Assembly: GCA_021773635.1 (NCBI GenBank)
Contig: JAJFJV010000006.1
Span: 62,001-126,000 of the forward strand
Reading direction: 5' to 3'
Length of the DNA stretch: 64,000 nucleotides
From: Gammaproteobacteria bacterium
GTDB lineage: Bacteria; Pseudomonadota; Gammaproteobacteria; HK1
Shown here: positions 29,866 through 39,712 of the stretch, piece after piece
How the letters are laid out: every line of letters begins with the position of its first letter
Position numbering within the stretch: the first letter of the stretch is position 1
Position numbers and translations under genes: made by a program
Notes under the pieces: generated by a model
What the model saw: only the letters and a program-made list of their open reading frames with translations
Told to the model about the DNA's origin: nothing
Databases searched by the model: none

Positions 29866-30788
29866 TGAGTATGGATGATAGAGACGGGGTCATCTGGTTC
29901 GACGGCGAACTGGTACCCTGGCGCGAGGCCAAAGTACATGTCCTCACCCACTCCCTGCATTACGGTATGGGGGTTTTCGAGGGCGTGCGCGCCTATAAAA
30001 CAGATAAAGGCACGGCCATCTTCCGCCTCCAGGAACATACCGATCGATTGTTCCAGTCCGCCCATATCCTGAATATGCGCATCCCCTTTGACCGCACCAC
30101 CATCAGTGAGGCGCAACGAATGGTGGTACGTGAAAACGGGCTTGATTCCGCCTACCTGCGGCCATTGTGCTTTTATGGCTCCGAGGGCATGGGCCTGCGC
30201 GCCGATAATCTCGAGGTACATACCGCCATCGCCGCCTGGGAGTGGGGTGCCTACCTGGGCACGGAAAATCTGGAGCGCGGTATCCGCATCCACACCTCTT
30301 CCTATACCCGCCATCACGTCAATATCAGCATGTGCAAGGCCAAGGCCACCGGCCACTACATCAACTCCATCCTGGCACTTCAGGAGGCCATCAGTAATGG
30401 CTACGACGAGGCCATGCTGCTGGATAACGAGGGCTACGTGGCCGAGGGCAGCGGCGAGAATATCTTCATCGTCCGCAAAGGCGTCATCTATACCCCGGAC
30501 CTGACCTCCGCGCTGGAGGGCATCACCCGCGATACCCTGTTCACCCTGGCCGCTGAACTGGGTGTCGAGATTAAGGAAAAGCGTATCACCCGGGACGAGG
30601 TCTATGTGGCGGACGAGGCTTTCTTTACGGGAACCGCAGCGGAAGTGACACCGATCCGGGAAGTGGATAACCGAATGATTGGTAGCGGCAGCCGCGGGCC
30701 AATAACAGAGAAACTCCAAACGATGTTTTTTGACCAGGTACACGGGCGCCGGGACGGCCATCCCGAGTGGCTGACTTTGGTGGACTAA
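29865..30788 (+). CDS. ilvE: Branched-chain amino acid aminotransferase
   Basis: IlvE transfers the amino group between glutamate and the branched-chain 2-oxo acids with PLP. The 307-residue protein has the class IV fold with LTHSLHYGMGVFEGVRAYKT, the lysine region MCKAKATGHYINSILA, and the phosphate-binding DEAMLLDNEGYVAEGSGENIF and ADEAFFTGTAAEVTPI. GGAG lies eight bases before the ATG at 29865. It follows glnE by 84 bases and precedes a zf-CHCC gene. Confidence 0.96.
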   Translation: MSMDDRDGVIWFDGELVPWREAKVHVLTHSLHYGMGVFEGVRAYKTDKGTAIFRLQEHTDRLFQSAHILNMRIPFDRTTISEAQRMVVRENGLDSAYLRPLCFYGSEGMGLRADNLEVHTAIAAWEWGAYLGTENLERGIRIHTSSYTRHHVNISMCKAKATGHYINSILALQEAISNGYDEAMLLDNEGYVAEGSGENIFIVRKGVIYTPDLTSALEGITRDTLFTLAAELGVEIKEKRITRDEVYVADEAFFTGTAAEVTPIREVDNRMIGSGSRGPITEKLQTMFFDQVHGRRDGHPEWLTLVD

Positions 30789-30831
30789 GGAATTGCATTA
30801 CGGGGCGCGGCCCCGCGCAGAGGACAGACAA

Positions 30832-31032
30832 ATGCCAAATACACAGACAAAATTGAAGCCGGCCAATGCGGAGACTACTTACCACGTCAGCCGCGCCGAT
30901 CTCCCCTTGAGTTGCCCGATGCCGGATACCAAGCTCTGGAACTCGCATCCCCGGGTCTATCTGCCCATCGAAAACAGCGGTGAGGCCAAGTGCCCCTACT
31001 GCGGTGCGCTGTATCTGCTTGATAATTCCTGA
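30832..31032 (+). CDS. Zinc-finger protein of the zf-CHCC family
   Basis: The 66-residue protein has the metal-binding pattern Cys-(x14)-His, then CPYCGALYLL near the end: LSCPMPDTKLWNSHPRVYLP and AKCPYCGALY. This is the small zf-CHCC family related to the zinc-binding region of a mitochondrial complex I subunit. Its bacterial role is unknown. It lies 43 bases after ilvE and upstream of msbA, a common arrangement in gammaproteobacteria. An extended frame upstream is ignored because homology starts at this ATG. Confidence 0.88.
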   Translation: MPNTQTKLKPANAETTYHVSRADLPLSCPMPDTKLWNSHPRVYLPIENSGEAKCPYCGALYLLDNS

Positions 31033-31114
31033 GGCCGCGCCTTCTACTACCTGGCGTTATTTCCCGAAAGCCCTGGCCGCAGATACCTCCGCTCCCTGAA
31101 TCAGGCTTTTCCCC

Positions 31115-32911
31115 ATGAGCCCACGGCAAGCCAAAACCCCGGGCGCTGAGTCCGGAACAAGCCGCGCCAGTGGCTATGACCTTTTCCGGCGCCTGCTGGG
31201 CTATGTCCTGCCCTACTGGCGTACCTTTGCCTTGGGTATCGTCGCCATGGTGGTGCTCGCCGCCACCCAGCCCGCGATACCCGCACTCCTAAAACCACTG
31301 CTCGACGGCAGCTTCGTAGAGAAAGACCCGGAAAACGCCACCACCGTCGCGCTACTCTTCATACTGGTGTTTTTTATCCTCGGAGTGGCGGCGTATCTGC
31401 ATACCCTGGCGCTGGCCTGGGTGGCAGGAAAACTGGTGATGGATCTGCGCAGCACGATGTTTGCCAAGCTCACAACCCTGCCCCTGACACGTTTTGACCA
31501 GCTGCCTTCGGGCATTCTGATCTCCAAGCTGACCTTTGATACCACCCAGGTTACGGATGCCGGGGTGCATGTGATTACCGTCATGGTACGCGACACCCTG
31601 ACCATTGTTGGCCTGCTCGCCTGGATGCTCTATCTGCAGTGGCAGCTAACCTGCGTGGTGCTGCTGGTGGCCCCGCTGATTGTCTTCATCATCCGCCAGG
31701 TGGGTGGACGTCTGCGCCGCATGGGGCTGTCACTGCAGGATTCCATGGGCAAGCTGACCCACACCATTGAAGAGGGCATTGATGGCCGCAAGGTAGTGCG
31801 GATTTTTTCCGGCCAGGCATATGAACAGCAACGCTTTCTACAGGCCATCAACCACGCCCGCCGCTTTCAGTTCAAGTTCATCGCCTCAGGGGCAGTCAAC
31901 TCGCCACTCGCCCAATTTATTATCTCCCTGGCACTCGCTGCGGTGATTTATATCGCCGTCCACCAGACTACCGCAGGCACCCTGACGGTGGGCGAATTCA
32001 TCAGCTTCTTTACCGCCATGGCACTGCTGTTTTCACCCTTGAAACGAATCGCCCACCTCAACGGGCCACTGCAAAAAGGGCTGGCGGCGGCCGAGAGCAT
32101 CTTTCAGTTGCTGGATGAGCCTGAGGAAGAAGATCTGGGCACTCGGAGCCTGCCCCAGGCAAAGGGTGAATTGCATTTTGAAAATGTAAGCCAACGCTAT
32201 GCAGGCGCACAAAAGGCCACCATTGACGCGCTTTCCACTCACATTCCGCCGGGCCAGACCGTTGCGCTGGTAGGCCCCTCGGGCAGCGGCAAAACCACCC
32301 TGGTGAATCTGATCCCGCGATTTTATCCCCTGGATGGCGGCCGCATTCTGCTCGATGGCGTGGATATATCGGACCTGCAGCTCAGTGCGCTGCGTCAGCA
32401 TATTGCCCTGGTGAGCCAGGACGTGGTGCTGTTTAACGATACCCTGCGTGCCAATATCGCCTACGGCACGCTGCGTGATGCGAGTGAGGAAGAGATCATC
32501 ATTGCGGCTCGCTCGGCACATGCGATGGAGTTCATCGAGCGCATGCCCCACGGCCTTGATACCGAAATCGGTGCCGATGGCCTCAAACTTTCCCACGGTC
32601 AACGGCAACGCATTGCCATCGCCCGGGCCTTTCTCAAGAATGCACCGGTGTTGATCCTTGACGAGGCCACCTCTGCCCTGGACAGTGCAACGGAACAGCA
32701 TATTCAGGCTGCCCTTGAAGACCTGCGCCGGGGCCGCACCACTCTGGTCATCGCCCACCGGCTATCCACCATCGAAAATGCTGACCACATCCTGGTCTTG
32801 CGCGAAGGGGCCATCATGGAGTCCGGCTCCCACAATGAATTGCTGGCTAAGGGTGGGCTCTATAGCGAGCTCTATCGATTGCAGTTTGCCGAGGCGGGCA
32901 CGGCGAAATAG
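31115..32911 (+). CDS. msbA: Lipid A export ABC transporter MsbA
   Basis: MsbA flips core-lipid A across the inner membrane. The 598-residue half-transporter has six membrane segments in residues about 30-315 and an ATPase domain with Walker A GPSGSGKTT (about 387), Walker B VLILDEATSALD and the H-loop VIAHRLSTIENADHI. The signature reads LSHGQRQR instead of the usual LSGGQRQR. Its neighbours are LPS glycosyltransferases, which supports MsbA over a generic exporter. The next gene begins one base after its stop. Confidence 0.93.
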   Translation: MSPRQAKTPGAESGTSRASGYDLFRRLLGYVLPYWRTFALGIVAMVVLAATQPAIPALLKPLLDGSFVEKDPENATTVALLFILVFFILGVAAYLHTLALAWVAGKLVMDLRSTMFAKLTTLPLTRFDQLPSGILISKLTFDTTQVTDAGVHVITVMVRDTLTIVGLLAWMLYLQWQLTCVVLLVAPLIVFIIRQVGGRLRRMGLSLQDSMGKLTHTIEEGIDGRKVVRIFSGQAYEQQRFLQAINHARRFQFKFIASGAVNSPLAQFIISLALAAVIYIAVHQTTAGTLTVGEFISFFTAMALLFSPLKRIAHLNGPLQKGLAAAESIFQLLDEPEEEDLGTRSLPQAKGELHFENVSQRYAGAQKATIDALSTHIPPGQTVALVGPSGSGKTTLVNLIPRFYPLDGGRILLDGVDISDLQLSALRQHIALVSQDVVLFNDTLRANIAYGTLRDASEEEIIIAARSAHAMEFIERMPHGLDTEIGADGLKLSHGQRQRIAIARAFLKNAPVLILDEATSALDSATEQHIQAALEDLRRGRTTLVIAHRLSTIENADHILVLREGAIMESGSHNELLAKGGLYSELYRLQFAEAGTAK

Positions 32912-32912
32912 C

Positions 32913-33842
32913 TTGAGTCGACCGGCAAAAACACTCACGGCCTGGCGCTTCAGTGATGCCAAACCTGGCCACGATAACCAGTCTCTGGGTCTGCTGGAGG
33001 CCCTGGGCCGCAAACTCGAACTGCAGAGCCACACCCTGACCGTTCCCCGCTCCCGCATCACCCGCGGACTGAACTGGCTGCGTGGGGCGGTTGCCGGCGG
33101 GGCGGATTTACCCGCGCCGGATCTCCTTGTCGGTGCCGGCCACAGCACCCATCTGCCCCTGCTCACAGCAGCACGCCGCCACGGTGGGCGCAGTATCGTT
33201 CTGATGAAGCCTTCGCTACCCACGCGCTGCTTCGACCTCTGCGTCATTCCGGAGCATGATGGCCTGGCGGTGGCACCGGGACGCCTGATCACCCGCGGCA
33301 TGCTGAACCGCATCCGGGAGGACGCGGACAAGGACGCAACCCGGGGGTTGATTCTCGTAGGCGGCCCCTCCCGTCACCACGGCTGGGCCACAGACCAGCT
33401 CATCGCCATGATTCGGGAAATTTGCCTGCGGTCCCCCGGTCTCCAATGGACCGTGGCCAACTCACGACGCACCCCGGCAAAGACCCTGAAACAACTGCAG
33501 CAACTGGAAAGCGCCCAGCTCACAGTGATGCCGTGGGACAGGGTGCCCAAAGACTGGTTGGCGGGGCAGCTTTCCCGCTCGGGTACGGTATGGGTCAGTG
33601 AAGACAGTGCCTCCATGGTCTACGAGGCACTCACGGCGGGCGTCTCCACCGGCCTGCTGCCGGTACCCCGGCTGCGGGACAGTCGGGTCAGCCGGGGCGT
33701 CAGCGGACTGGCCCGGGATCGGCTGCTGACACCCTACGCGGCATGGGTTGAGGGCGCCGCCCTCAGTCCACCGGAACACGCATTTAATGAGGCGGACCGC
33801 ATCGCCGCCTGGATGATCGAGCAATGGCAACTCGGCGTTTAA
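32913..33842 (+). CDS. ELM1/GtrOC1 family (DUF1022-type) protein, possible glycosyltransferase
   Basis: The 309-residue protein begins SRPAKTLTAWRFSDAKPGHDNQ after a TTG start and has DLLVGAGHSTHLPLLTAARR, VGGPSRHHGW, and SEDSASMVYEALTAGVSTGLLPVPR. These match the ELM1-like family, which looks like a GT-B glycosyltransferase fold and is often found in LPS clusters. The TTG was chosen because an upstream start would overlap msbA deeply. Its end overlaps the next gene by 19 bases, so it is in the msbA operon. Substrate is unknown. Confidence 0.8.
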   Translation: MSRPAKTLTAWRFSDAKPGHDNQSLGLLEALGRKLELQSHTLTVPRSRITRGLNWLRGAVAGGADLPAPDLLVGAGHSTHLPLLTAARRHGGRSIVLMKPSLPTRCFDLCVIPEHDGLAVAPGRLITRGMLNRIREDADKDATRGLILVGGPSRHHGWATDQLIAMIREICLRSPGLQWTVANSRRTPAKTLKQLQQLESAQLTVMPWDRVPKDWLAGQLSRSGTVWVSEDSASMVYEALTAGVSTGLLPVPRLRDSRVSRGVSGLARDRLLTPYAAWVEGAALSPPEHAFNEADRIAAWMIEQWQLGV

Positions 33843-34939
33843 GGGTGCTCCAGGTTCTGCCCGCGCTTGACGGCGGTGGCGTGGAACGCGGCACGCTGGA
33901 AGTTGCCGCCGCCCTGGTGGCCGCCGGTCACCATTCCATGGTCATGTCGGAGGGGGGCGGTATGGTCCCGGCCCTGGAGCAAGGTGGCAGCCAGCATCTG
34001 ACCTGGCCCATTGGCCGCAAGTCCATCTGGATACTTGGCCTGGTCCCACGACTGCGACGCTGGCTGCGCGATCATCCGGTAGACATTATCCATGTACGCT
34101 CACGGCTACCCGCCTGGATAGTACATTTTGCCCTGCGTAATCTGGCGGCGGAACACCGCCCCCATCTGGTTTCCACGGTTCATGGCCTGTATTCCGTTGG
34201 TCGTTACAGCGCGATCATGTGCCATGGTGAACGAATCATTGCGGTTTCCCATACTGTGGAGGGCTATCTCCGCGAACACTATCCCAAACTTGACCCGGGA
34301 CGGATCCGGGTCATCCCCCGCGGTATACAGCCTGAGGAATTTCCCTTTGGCTATCAGCCCGACGAGTCCTGGCTGGCCGCCTGGTATCAGCAATATCCGG
34401 CACTGCGCGGGCGCTTTGTACTCACCCTCCCCGGACGTATCACCCGCCTCAAGGGACATCACGACTTTCTCGAAATGCTCCAGCGTCTGCTTGCAGCCGG
34501 ACTCCCGGTCTGTGGCCTGATCGTCGGTGGCGAACACCCACGCCGACAGCGATACGCCGCGGAGTTACGCAAACGCGTGCAGGAACTGGGGCTGGACTCC
34601 CATCTCTGCTTTACCGGACAGCGGGGCGATATGCGGGAAATTTATGCCGCCTCCGATATCGTCTTCTCACTATCCCGCAAACCGGAATCCTTCGGCCGCA
34701 CCACCCTGGAGGCTCTCAGCATCGGCACCCCGGTGATCGGCTATGATCACGGGGGTGTCGGCGAGATCCTGTCAGAGCTGTTTCCGCAGGGTCTGGTGCC
34801 ATTGGCTGATATTGACGGGCTTGTAGCGCATGTAAGTGCTTACTATCAATCTCTTCCACAAACACCAGAACAACATCGCTACCTGCTAGACGATATGCTC
34901 ACCAGCACCCTTGGTCTTTATGAGGAACTGATGCCGTGA
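33824..34939 (+). CDS. Glycosyltransferase, family 4 (GT-B)
   Basis: The 371-residue protein has an N-terminal acceptor domain with VLQVLPALDGGGVERGTLEVA and a C-terminal nucleotide-sugar domain with LPGRITRLKGHHDFLEML and the E-x7-E motif KPESFGRTTLEALSIGTPVIG. It should add a sugar to the LPS core or another surface glycan in the cytoplasm. It is coupled to the O-antigen ligase gene by a 4-base overlap. The sugar cannot be read from the sequence. Confidence 0.9.
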   Translation: MATRRLRVLQVLPALDGGGVERGTLEVAAALVAAGHHSMVMSEGGGMVPALEQGGSQHLTWPIGRKSIWILGLVPRLRRWLRDHPVDIIHVRSRLPAWIVHFALRNLAAEHRPHLVSTVHGLYSVGRYSAIMCHGERIIAVSHTVEGYLREHYPKLDPGRIRVIPRGIQPEEFPFGYQPDESWLAAWYQQYPALRGRFVLTLPGRITRLKGHHDFLEMLQRLLAAGLPVCGLIVGGEHPRRQRYAAELRKRVQELGLDSHLCFTGQRGDMREIYAASDIVFSLSRKPESFGRTTLEALSIGTPVIGYDHGGVGEILSELFPQGLVPLADIDGLVAHVSAYYQSLPQTPEQHRYLLDDMLTSTLGLYEELMP

Positions 34940-36201
34940 TACCCGAAACCAGCCCTGCCCGGGCCCTGCCATCATGGCTTGGCTTGGGCCTCGCCTGGTC
35001 CTGCCTGCTACTACTGCCGGTAGGGCGGATGGTGGAAGTCCCCGTGTTGCTGATGGCCGCACTCGGCCTGTGGCTAACGGTGGGTGGTGGCTGGCGACTC
35101 CATGAACTACCGGCCATGCGACTGTTCGGGGCGGTGTTTCTTGCCATGTGGCTGCCGCAACTGCTGGCGCTGCCCGGGGCGGTGGAGCCCACACACAGCG
35201 CCCGGGTGGTAGTAACGCATCTGCGCTTTTTCCTCGGAGGAATCTTCCTCATCCTGGCTATCCATAGTGCTGGCAGCCACCAGAAATTACTCCGGCTGTC
35301 CGCCTGGCTACTCACTTTTTGGCTACTGGATGCCGTGGTACAGATGGTGCTTGGATACGATCTTTTTGGGTTCGGCCCGGCCCATGGGCGCCCCAATGCC
35401 CTGTTCGGAGAGAGCAACCTCAAGTTCAGCTTCTGCCTGGCGCTGCTTTCACCCCTGCTATGGGAACACGCGTGGCGATATTGGCCCGTGCCGGCCCGGG
35501 CGCTGGTCTTTCTCGCCACCGTCAGCGCCATACTCATAGCGGGCAATCGCTCCGCCTGGGTCATGCTCGGCGTGGTACTCCTAGCCTATGGCGCCCTCTA
35601 TATCCGGCAACATGGCCGCCGGGCAATGCGCCCGCTGGTCGTCGCCATTGTCGGACTCGCCCTCTGCGCGGGCATCGCCTATCAATACTCCCCCATCTTT
35701 AGCGCACGGGTGGATCGGACCGTTGCCTTCCTGTCCGGTGAACGCGACCCCGCCACGGATTCCATTGCCCACCGCATGCTGATCTGGGATACCGCAAAAA
35801 ATATGTTTGTCGCCAATCCGCTCACTGGTGTCGGCCCGCGGGGATTTCGCTATGCCTATACCGAATACGCCAAGCCCGATGACCCCTATTTGCAGCTCAA
35901 ACCACCCATCATTCCCACCAACACCCATAACCTGCTGAGCGAGTTAGCCGCAGAAACCGGCCTTTTGGGTCTGGCGGGGCTGCTCACCGCCCTGTGGCTG
36001 TTGCTACGGAGTGGATGGCGCGCCGCGTCGAGTGCGCAACGGCGGATGCTGCCCTACGGCATCGCCTTGCTGGCCGCCTTTTTTCCCTTCAACTCGCACT
36101 TCGCTATCTACTCAGCGTTCTGGTCGCAGCTGGTGTGGTGGCTCATTGCGCTTTATTGCGCGGCCCTGGGGAAAGCCACAGAGGAAAATCCGGGGGATTA
36201 G
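34936..36201 (+). CDS. waaL: O-antigen ligase-like polytopic membrane protein (WaaL/Wzy_C)
   Basis: The 421-residue protein has about ten to twelve hydrophobic segments and a large periplasmic loop with RVDRTVAFLSGERDPATDSIAHRM and the TNTHNLLSELAAETGLLG segment typical of the O-antigen ligase domain. In WaaL this region joins O-antigen to core lipid A outside the inner membrane. The GTG start overlaps the preceding glycosyltransferase stop (GTGA). A polymerase-type relative (Wzy) is possible. Confidence 0.85.
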   Translation: MIPETSPARALPSWLGLGLAWSCLLLLPVGRMVEVPVLLMAALGLWLTVGGGWRLHELPAMRLFGAVFLAMWLPQLLALPGAVEPTHSARVVVTHLRFFLGGIFLILAIHSAGSHQKLLRLSAWLLTFWLLDAVVQMVLGYDLFGFGPAHGRPNALFGESNLKFSFCLALLSPLLWEHAWRYWPVPARALVFLATVSAILIAGNRSAWVMLGVVLLAYGALYIRQHGRRAMRPLVVAIVGLALCAGIAYQYSPIFSARVDRTVAFLSGERDPATDSIAHRMLIWDTAKNMFVANPLTGVGPRGFRYAYTEYAKPDDPYLQLKPPIIPTNTHNLLSELAAETGLLGLAGLLTALWLLLRSGWRAASSAQRRMLPYGIALLAAFFPFNSHFAIYSAFWSQLVWWLIALYCAALGKATEENPGD

Positions 36202-37298
36202 GGTTGGGGCTGACCGGGCAGGGCCTTGGCAAACAAGGCGTGATACTGGGCAATCGTCTCTTCCGCACTGTATGCAGGCGCCAGACGTTCACGCAACTCC
36301 TGAACCCGGGTGGCCAGGGCCTCATCCTGCCAGCCATTATAGAAGTCCACCACCCCCTGACAGACGGTATCCGGGTCATTGCGCACCTTGTAGACACTGA
36401 CCCGGTCCCCGAAATGACAATCAACACCAATTTGTAAATTGTCTTTGGTGATCGGGCCGATCCACCAGCCGCTCACCGCCAACACCGGGCGCCCGCAGAG
36501 AATCGCCTCCACCGCAGAGGTTGCGCCGGCACAAACTACCGAGGCCTCACGCAAAAATGGCTGGGGATCAATCTGCATCCCTGCCAGACGGACAAAGCGC
36601 GTGCCCGCGGCACGATTCGCCGCTCGCGCATCCTTCCAAAAGCTGAGGTACCGACCCCCGCCGCCCAGCACAGTGATCTCCAGTCCGGGGATCTCGCGCC
36701 GCAGCTCCGCAGCGTGGGCCACGATGGCCCGCGAACCCCAGGATTTCCAGCCACTCAGTCGCCCCATACACAGCAACCGGAAGGGATCGCGTTGCGGCAT
36801 CGGAAAGGCCTGCATCATGGCATCTACCGGGCGCGGAACATGGCGCAACGGAATGTCTGCACCTATTGCTTGCAGCGCCTCATAGATAGGACGCTCGGAG
36901 GTTACCCAGGCCACACTCTCGGCCGCCAGTGAGGCAATACTGCGCTCACCGGTGCGGTCCAGCAGGGGAGGGTCATGGAAAACGGTGATCACCGGTGCGC
37001 CCGTACGGCGACGAACCCTTAGCGCAAAGGGAAAGGACCGCCGGGCATCAGTGATGACGAGTTCGGGTTTGAACTTCGCCGCCAGCGCGACCAGGCTCCC
37101 TGCCTTGCGGCTCAATGCGGGCCGTTGCAGCACGCGCACCCCATGCCGGCGATGCAACTGCTGATATCCTTTGGCCCCTGCCCAACGACCCACGATAGCC
37201 ACCTCATGACCGGCGCGGGCCAGTGCAGCCGAGAGATAGAGGTTATAGGAGGCGACTCCATCGATGATGAAGCCCTCGCTGCAAAATAATATACGCAC
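36198..37298 (-). CDS. Glycosyltransferase, GT-B type
   Basis: The 366-residue protein starts (GTG) RILFCSEGFIIDGVASYNLYL and has LLCMGRLSGWKSWGSRAIVAH and a C-terminal sugar-nucleotide domain with VVCAGATSAVEAILCGRPVLAV. It is a cytosolic glycosyltransferase of the surface polysaccharide block. Its 3' end overlaps the oppositely directed O-antigen ligase gene by four bases, and it lies 133 bases from wecB. Sugar and acceptor are unknown. Confidence 0.86.
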   Translation of the reverse strand: MRILFCSEGFIIDGVASYNLYLSAALARAGHEVAIVGRWAGAKGYQQLHRRHGVRVLQRPALSRKAGSLVALAAKFKPELVITDARRSFPFALRVRRRTGAPVITVFHDPPLLDRTGERSIASLAAESVAWVTSERPIYEALQAIGADIPLRHVPRPVDAMMQAFPMPQRDPFRLLCMGRLSGWKSWGSRAIVAHAAELRREIPGLEITVLGGGGRYLSFWKDARAANRAAGTRFVRLAGMQIDPQPFLREASVVCAGATSAVEAILCGRPVLAVSGWWIGPITKDNLQIGVDCHFGDRVSVYKVRNDPDTVCQGVVDFYNGWQDEALATRVQELRERLAPAYSAEETIAQYHALFAKALPGQPQP

Positions 37299-37431
37299 GA
37301 TTAAAAGTTCATATTAGTTGGGAATCCGAGCATCCGAGGGCCAAACAACAAACCGTCCGTGGGAACAGCCAACTGGAAAACTCCTTGCGGCCAATGACTC
37401 ATTGGATATGGCGCCCCGGAAAGATCCAGCA

Positions 37432-38592
37432 TCAAGGTTCCGCATGAATTGATGAAAAATATTTTTCAAGAATGTCTGCGATGCGCGCCGCTGCCTGACC
37501 ATCACCATAAGGGTTTTCCGTTATCGCCTTGCTCCGATGGTTCGGAGCATGCTCCAGCTCCTGCCTCACAGCGGCACAAATACCCGCACGGGTGACTCCC
37601 ACCAGTTTCACCACACCGGCATCCACACCCTCCATACGCTCGGTGGCCTCGCGCATCACCAACACCGGCACGCCGAGACTCGGCGCCTCTTCCTGGATGC
37701 CCCCGGAGTCGGTAAGAATCAGATCCGCCGCACCCATGAGTAAGACAAAGGGCAGATAGTCTACCGGCGACCACAGGTGAACATTAGGCAGCCCGGCTAG
37801 TGCTTCGTGCACCGGCCCCTGCACCTCGGGATTAAGATGTACCGGATAGATCAGGCTGACCTCGGGAAAATCTTTGGCAATTTCTTGTAGCGCAGTGCAT
37901 ATCTCCTGAAATCCCTCGCCAAAACTCTCGCGCCGGTGTCCGGTGATCAGAATCAGGCGACGTCGACCGTTATCGCTAACCCTGGCAATCTCCCGACGCA
38001 TATCGCTAACTGCCGGGTCATCGCTGTCACCAAGACGGGCCGTGGTGTGGAGCAGGGCATCGATCACCGTGTTGCCCGTACTCCACACGGTATCAGCGGC
38101 GATGCCCTCATCGAGCAATTGCTGGCGTGCAGCCGCCGTGGGCGCAAAGTGAAGGTCCGTCAGGCTTGCCAGCAAGCACCGATTAATCTCTTCCGGAAAG
38201 GGGTTATAACGCTGCCCGGTGCGCAATCCCGCCTCAATGTGCCCCACAGGAATCTGGTGATAATAGGCCGTCAGCCCGGCCACCATGGCGGTAGTAGTAT
38301 CGCCCTGCACCAACACCATATCTGGCTGCTCCGCCTCCAGAACCGGCGCAAGACGGGTCAGTGCCCGAGCTGTCAGGGCGCCCAGACTCTGGCCTGGCTG
38401 CATCAGATTAAGATCATGATCAGGGGTGAGATCAAACCAGCGCAACACCGGATCAAGCATCTCCCGGTGCTGGGCAGTAACACAGATCCGGGTCTCGAAA
38501 TGTCCACTTCGTGCCAGCGCAAGTGCCACCGGGGCCATCTTGATTGCCTCCGGCCGGGTACCAAACACCAGCAATACCTTGCGCCTTCCCAT
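37432..38592 (-). CDS. wecB: UDP-N-acetylglucosamine 2-epimerase
   Basis: WecB interconverts UDP-GlcNAc and UDP-ManNAc for surface polysaccharide synthesis. The 386-residue protein starts MGRRKVLLVFGTRPEAIKMAP and shows VQGDTTTAMVAGL, GHIEAGLRTGQRYNPFPEE, TGHRRESFGEGF and DSGGIQEEAPSLGVPVLVMR, all family hallmarks. The ATG at 38592 overlaps the preceding glycosyltransferase stop by one base, so the pair is coupled. No wecC is in the window. Confidence 0.96.
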   Translation of the reverse strand: MGRRKVLLVFGTRPEAIKMAPVALALARSGHFETRICVTAQHREMLDPVLRWFDLTPDHDLNLMQPGQSLGALTARALTRLAPVLEAEQPDMVLVQGDTTTAMVAGLTAYYHQIPVGHIEAGLRTGQRYNPFPEEINRCLLASLTDLHFAPTAAARQQLLDEGIAADTVWSTGNTVIDALLHTTARLGDSDDPAVSDMRREIARVSDNGRRRLILITGHRRESFGEGFQEICTALQEIAKDFPEVSLIYPVHLNPEVQGPVHEALAGLPNVHLWSPVDYLPFVLLMGAADLILTDSGGIQEEAPSLGVPVLVMREATERMEGVDAGVVKLVGVTRAGICAAVRQELEHAPNHRSKAITENPYGDGQAAARIADILEKYFSSIHAEP

Positions 38593-39695
38593 CAGAGCAC
38601 GCTCTTGTAGTGTTTCAGCGTCTCGCGGGCAATTACACCCCAAGAAAAATGCGCCTCCACACGCCGACGACTGGCCATGCCAGCGGCATCCCGGAATGCC
38701 TTGTCACGAACCATCGTTGCGATAGCCTGACCCAGCCCCCGGGGATCGGCAGACGGCACCAGCAAACCATTCTCACCCTCTATAACGAGCTCCGGAATCC
38801 CGCCCACCCGGGTACCTACCAGTGGCTTGGCACAGGCCATGGCCTCAAGGCCGGTAATGCTGGTGGCTTCCTTCAAAGAGGGCAGCACCACGATGTCACT
38901 GGCTGCATAGACCTCGGGCATCTGTCCGTTATCGATGCTTCCGGTCAACAAGCTGTATTGCTCAAGACCCGCCGCTTGCAGGCTCTCGAGGACCCGGGGA
39001 TGCTCCGGGCCATCGCCCACCAGCACCAGCCTGACCCCGGCCCGGAGAAAATCCGGCGCTGCCTCCGCGAGGTAAATCAGGCCGTTCTTCTCCACCATGC
39101 GTCGTGCCGCCAACACCACCACCTCATCCCCTTCGATGCCCCAGCGGGATCGCAGGGCCTGTCCATCCAGACCCGGCTTAAAGCGTTCAATATCAACACC
39201 GTTGGCGAGAAATACGGATTTCTCTCCGGGCACACGGGCCGTCACCGCCGCGTCCATCAGTTCCCGGCTCGGGGAAATCACCAATGACAGATGGGACATC
39301 ATGCGCGCCACCCGACGTACTGCCCGCTCGCCACGCTCAATGCGCTGCAAAAAGCCGGAGGTATGGTTGGTGAATACCACGGGAACACCCAGGTTCCGGG
39401 TCGCGGTCAGGGGCTTGATACCGTGTACGTGTATCACTTCCGGCGCCATGGCCGGCACCTCGCGCCGGAGTATCGCAGCAAGGCGCCGGCGCACCCACAA
39501 GCGATGGCCCAGACGGTAACGGTGAACCTGCATCCCGGCAAAATCCATCGTGCCTTCCATGCCCGTGGCATCGGTACCGGTGATCACCTCCACGCTATGC
39601 CCCTGGCGCGCCAGTTCACGCCCCAACTCGTAAACATGGGCCGCCACACCGCCCACATTGGGGGGGAAATCCACGCTGACCAGAAGAATGTGCAC
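38592..39695 (-). CDS. Glycosyltransferase, family 4
   Basis: The 367-residue protein begins (GTG) HILLVSVDFPPNVGGVAAHVYELG, typical of GT4 acceptor domains, and has VVLAARRMVEKNGLIYLAEA and the E-x7-E motif KEATSITGLEAMACAKPLVG. The GTG at 39695 was chosen over a longer frame because GAGG precedes it and the upstream gene ends 17 bases earlier. It belongs to a four-gene minus-strand polysaccharide unit with wecB. Confidence 0.88.
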   Translation of the reverse strand: MHILLVSVDFPPNVGGVAAHVYELGRELARQGHSVEVITGTDATGMEGTMDFAGMQVHRYRLGHRLWVRRRLAAILRREVPAMAPEVIHVHGIKPLTATRNLGVPVVFTNHTSGFLQRIERGERAVRRVARMMSHLSLVISPSRELMDAAVTARVPGEKSVFLANGVDIERFKPGLDGQALRSRWGIEGDEVVVLAARRMVEKNGLIYLAEAAPDFLRAGVRLVLVGDGPEHPRVLESLQAAGLEQYSLLTGSIDNGQMPEVYAASDIVVLPSLKEATSITGLEAMACAKPLVGTRVGGIPELVIEGENGLLVPSADPRGLGQAIATMVRDKAFRDAAGMASRRRVEAHFSWGVIARETLKHYKSVL

Positions 39696-39712
39696 CTCGT
39701 AACAACCTCGCT

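Noticed and set aside
30802-30815. GC-rich palindrome GGGGCGCGGCCCC between ilvE and the zf-CHCC gene
   Set aside because: No T-run follows and the stem is very short-looped, so it is not supported as a terminator.
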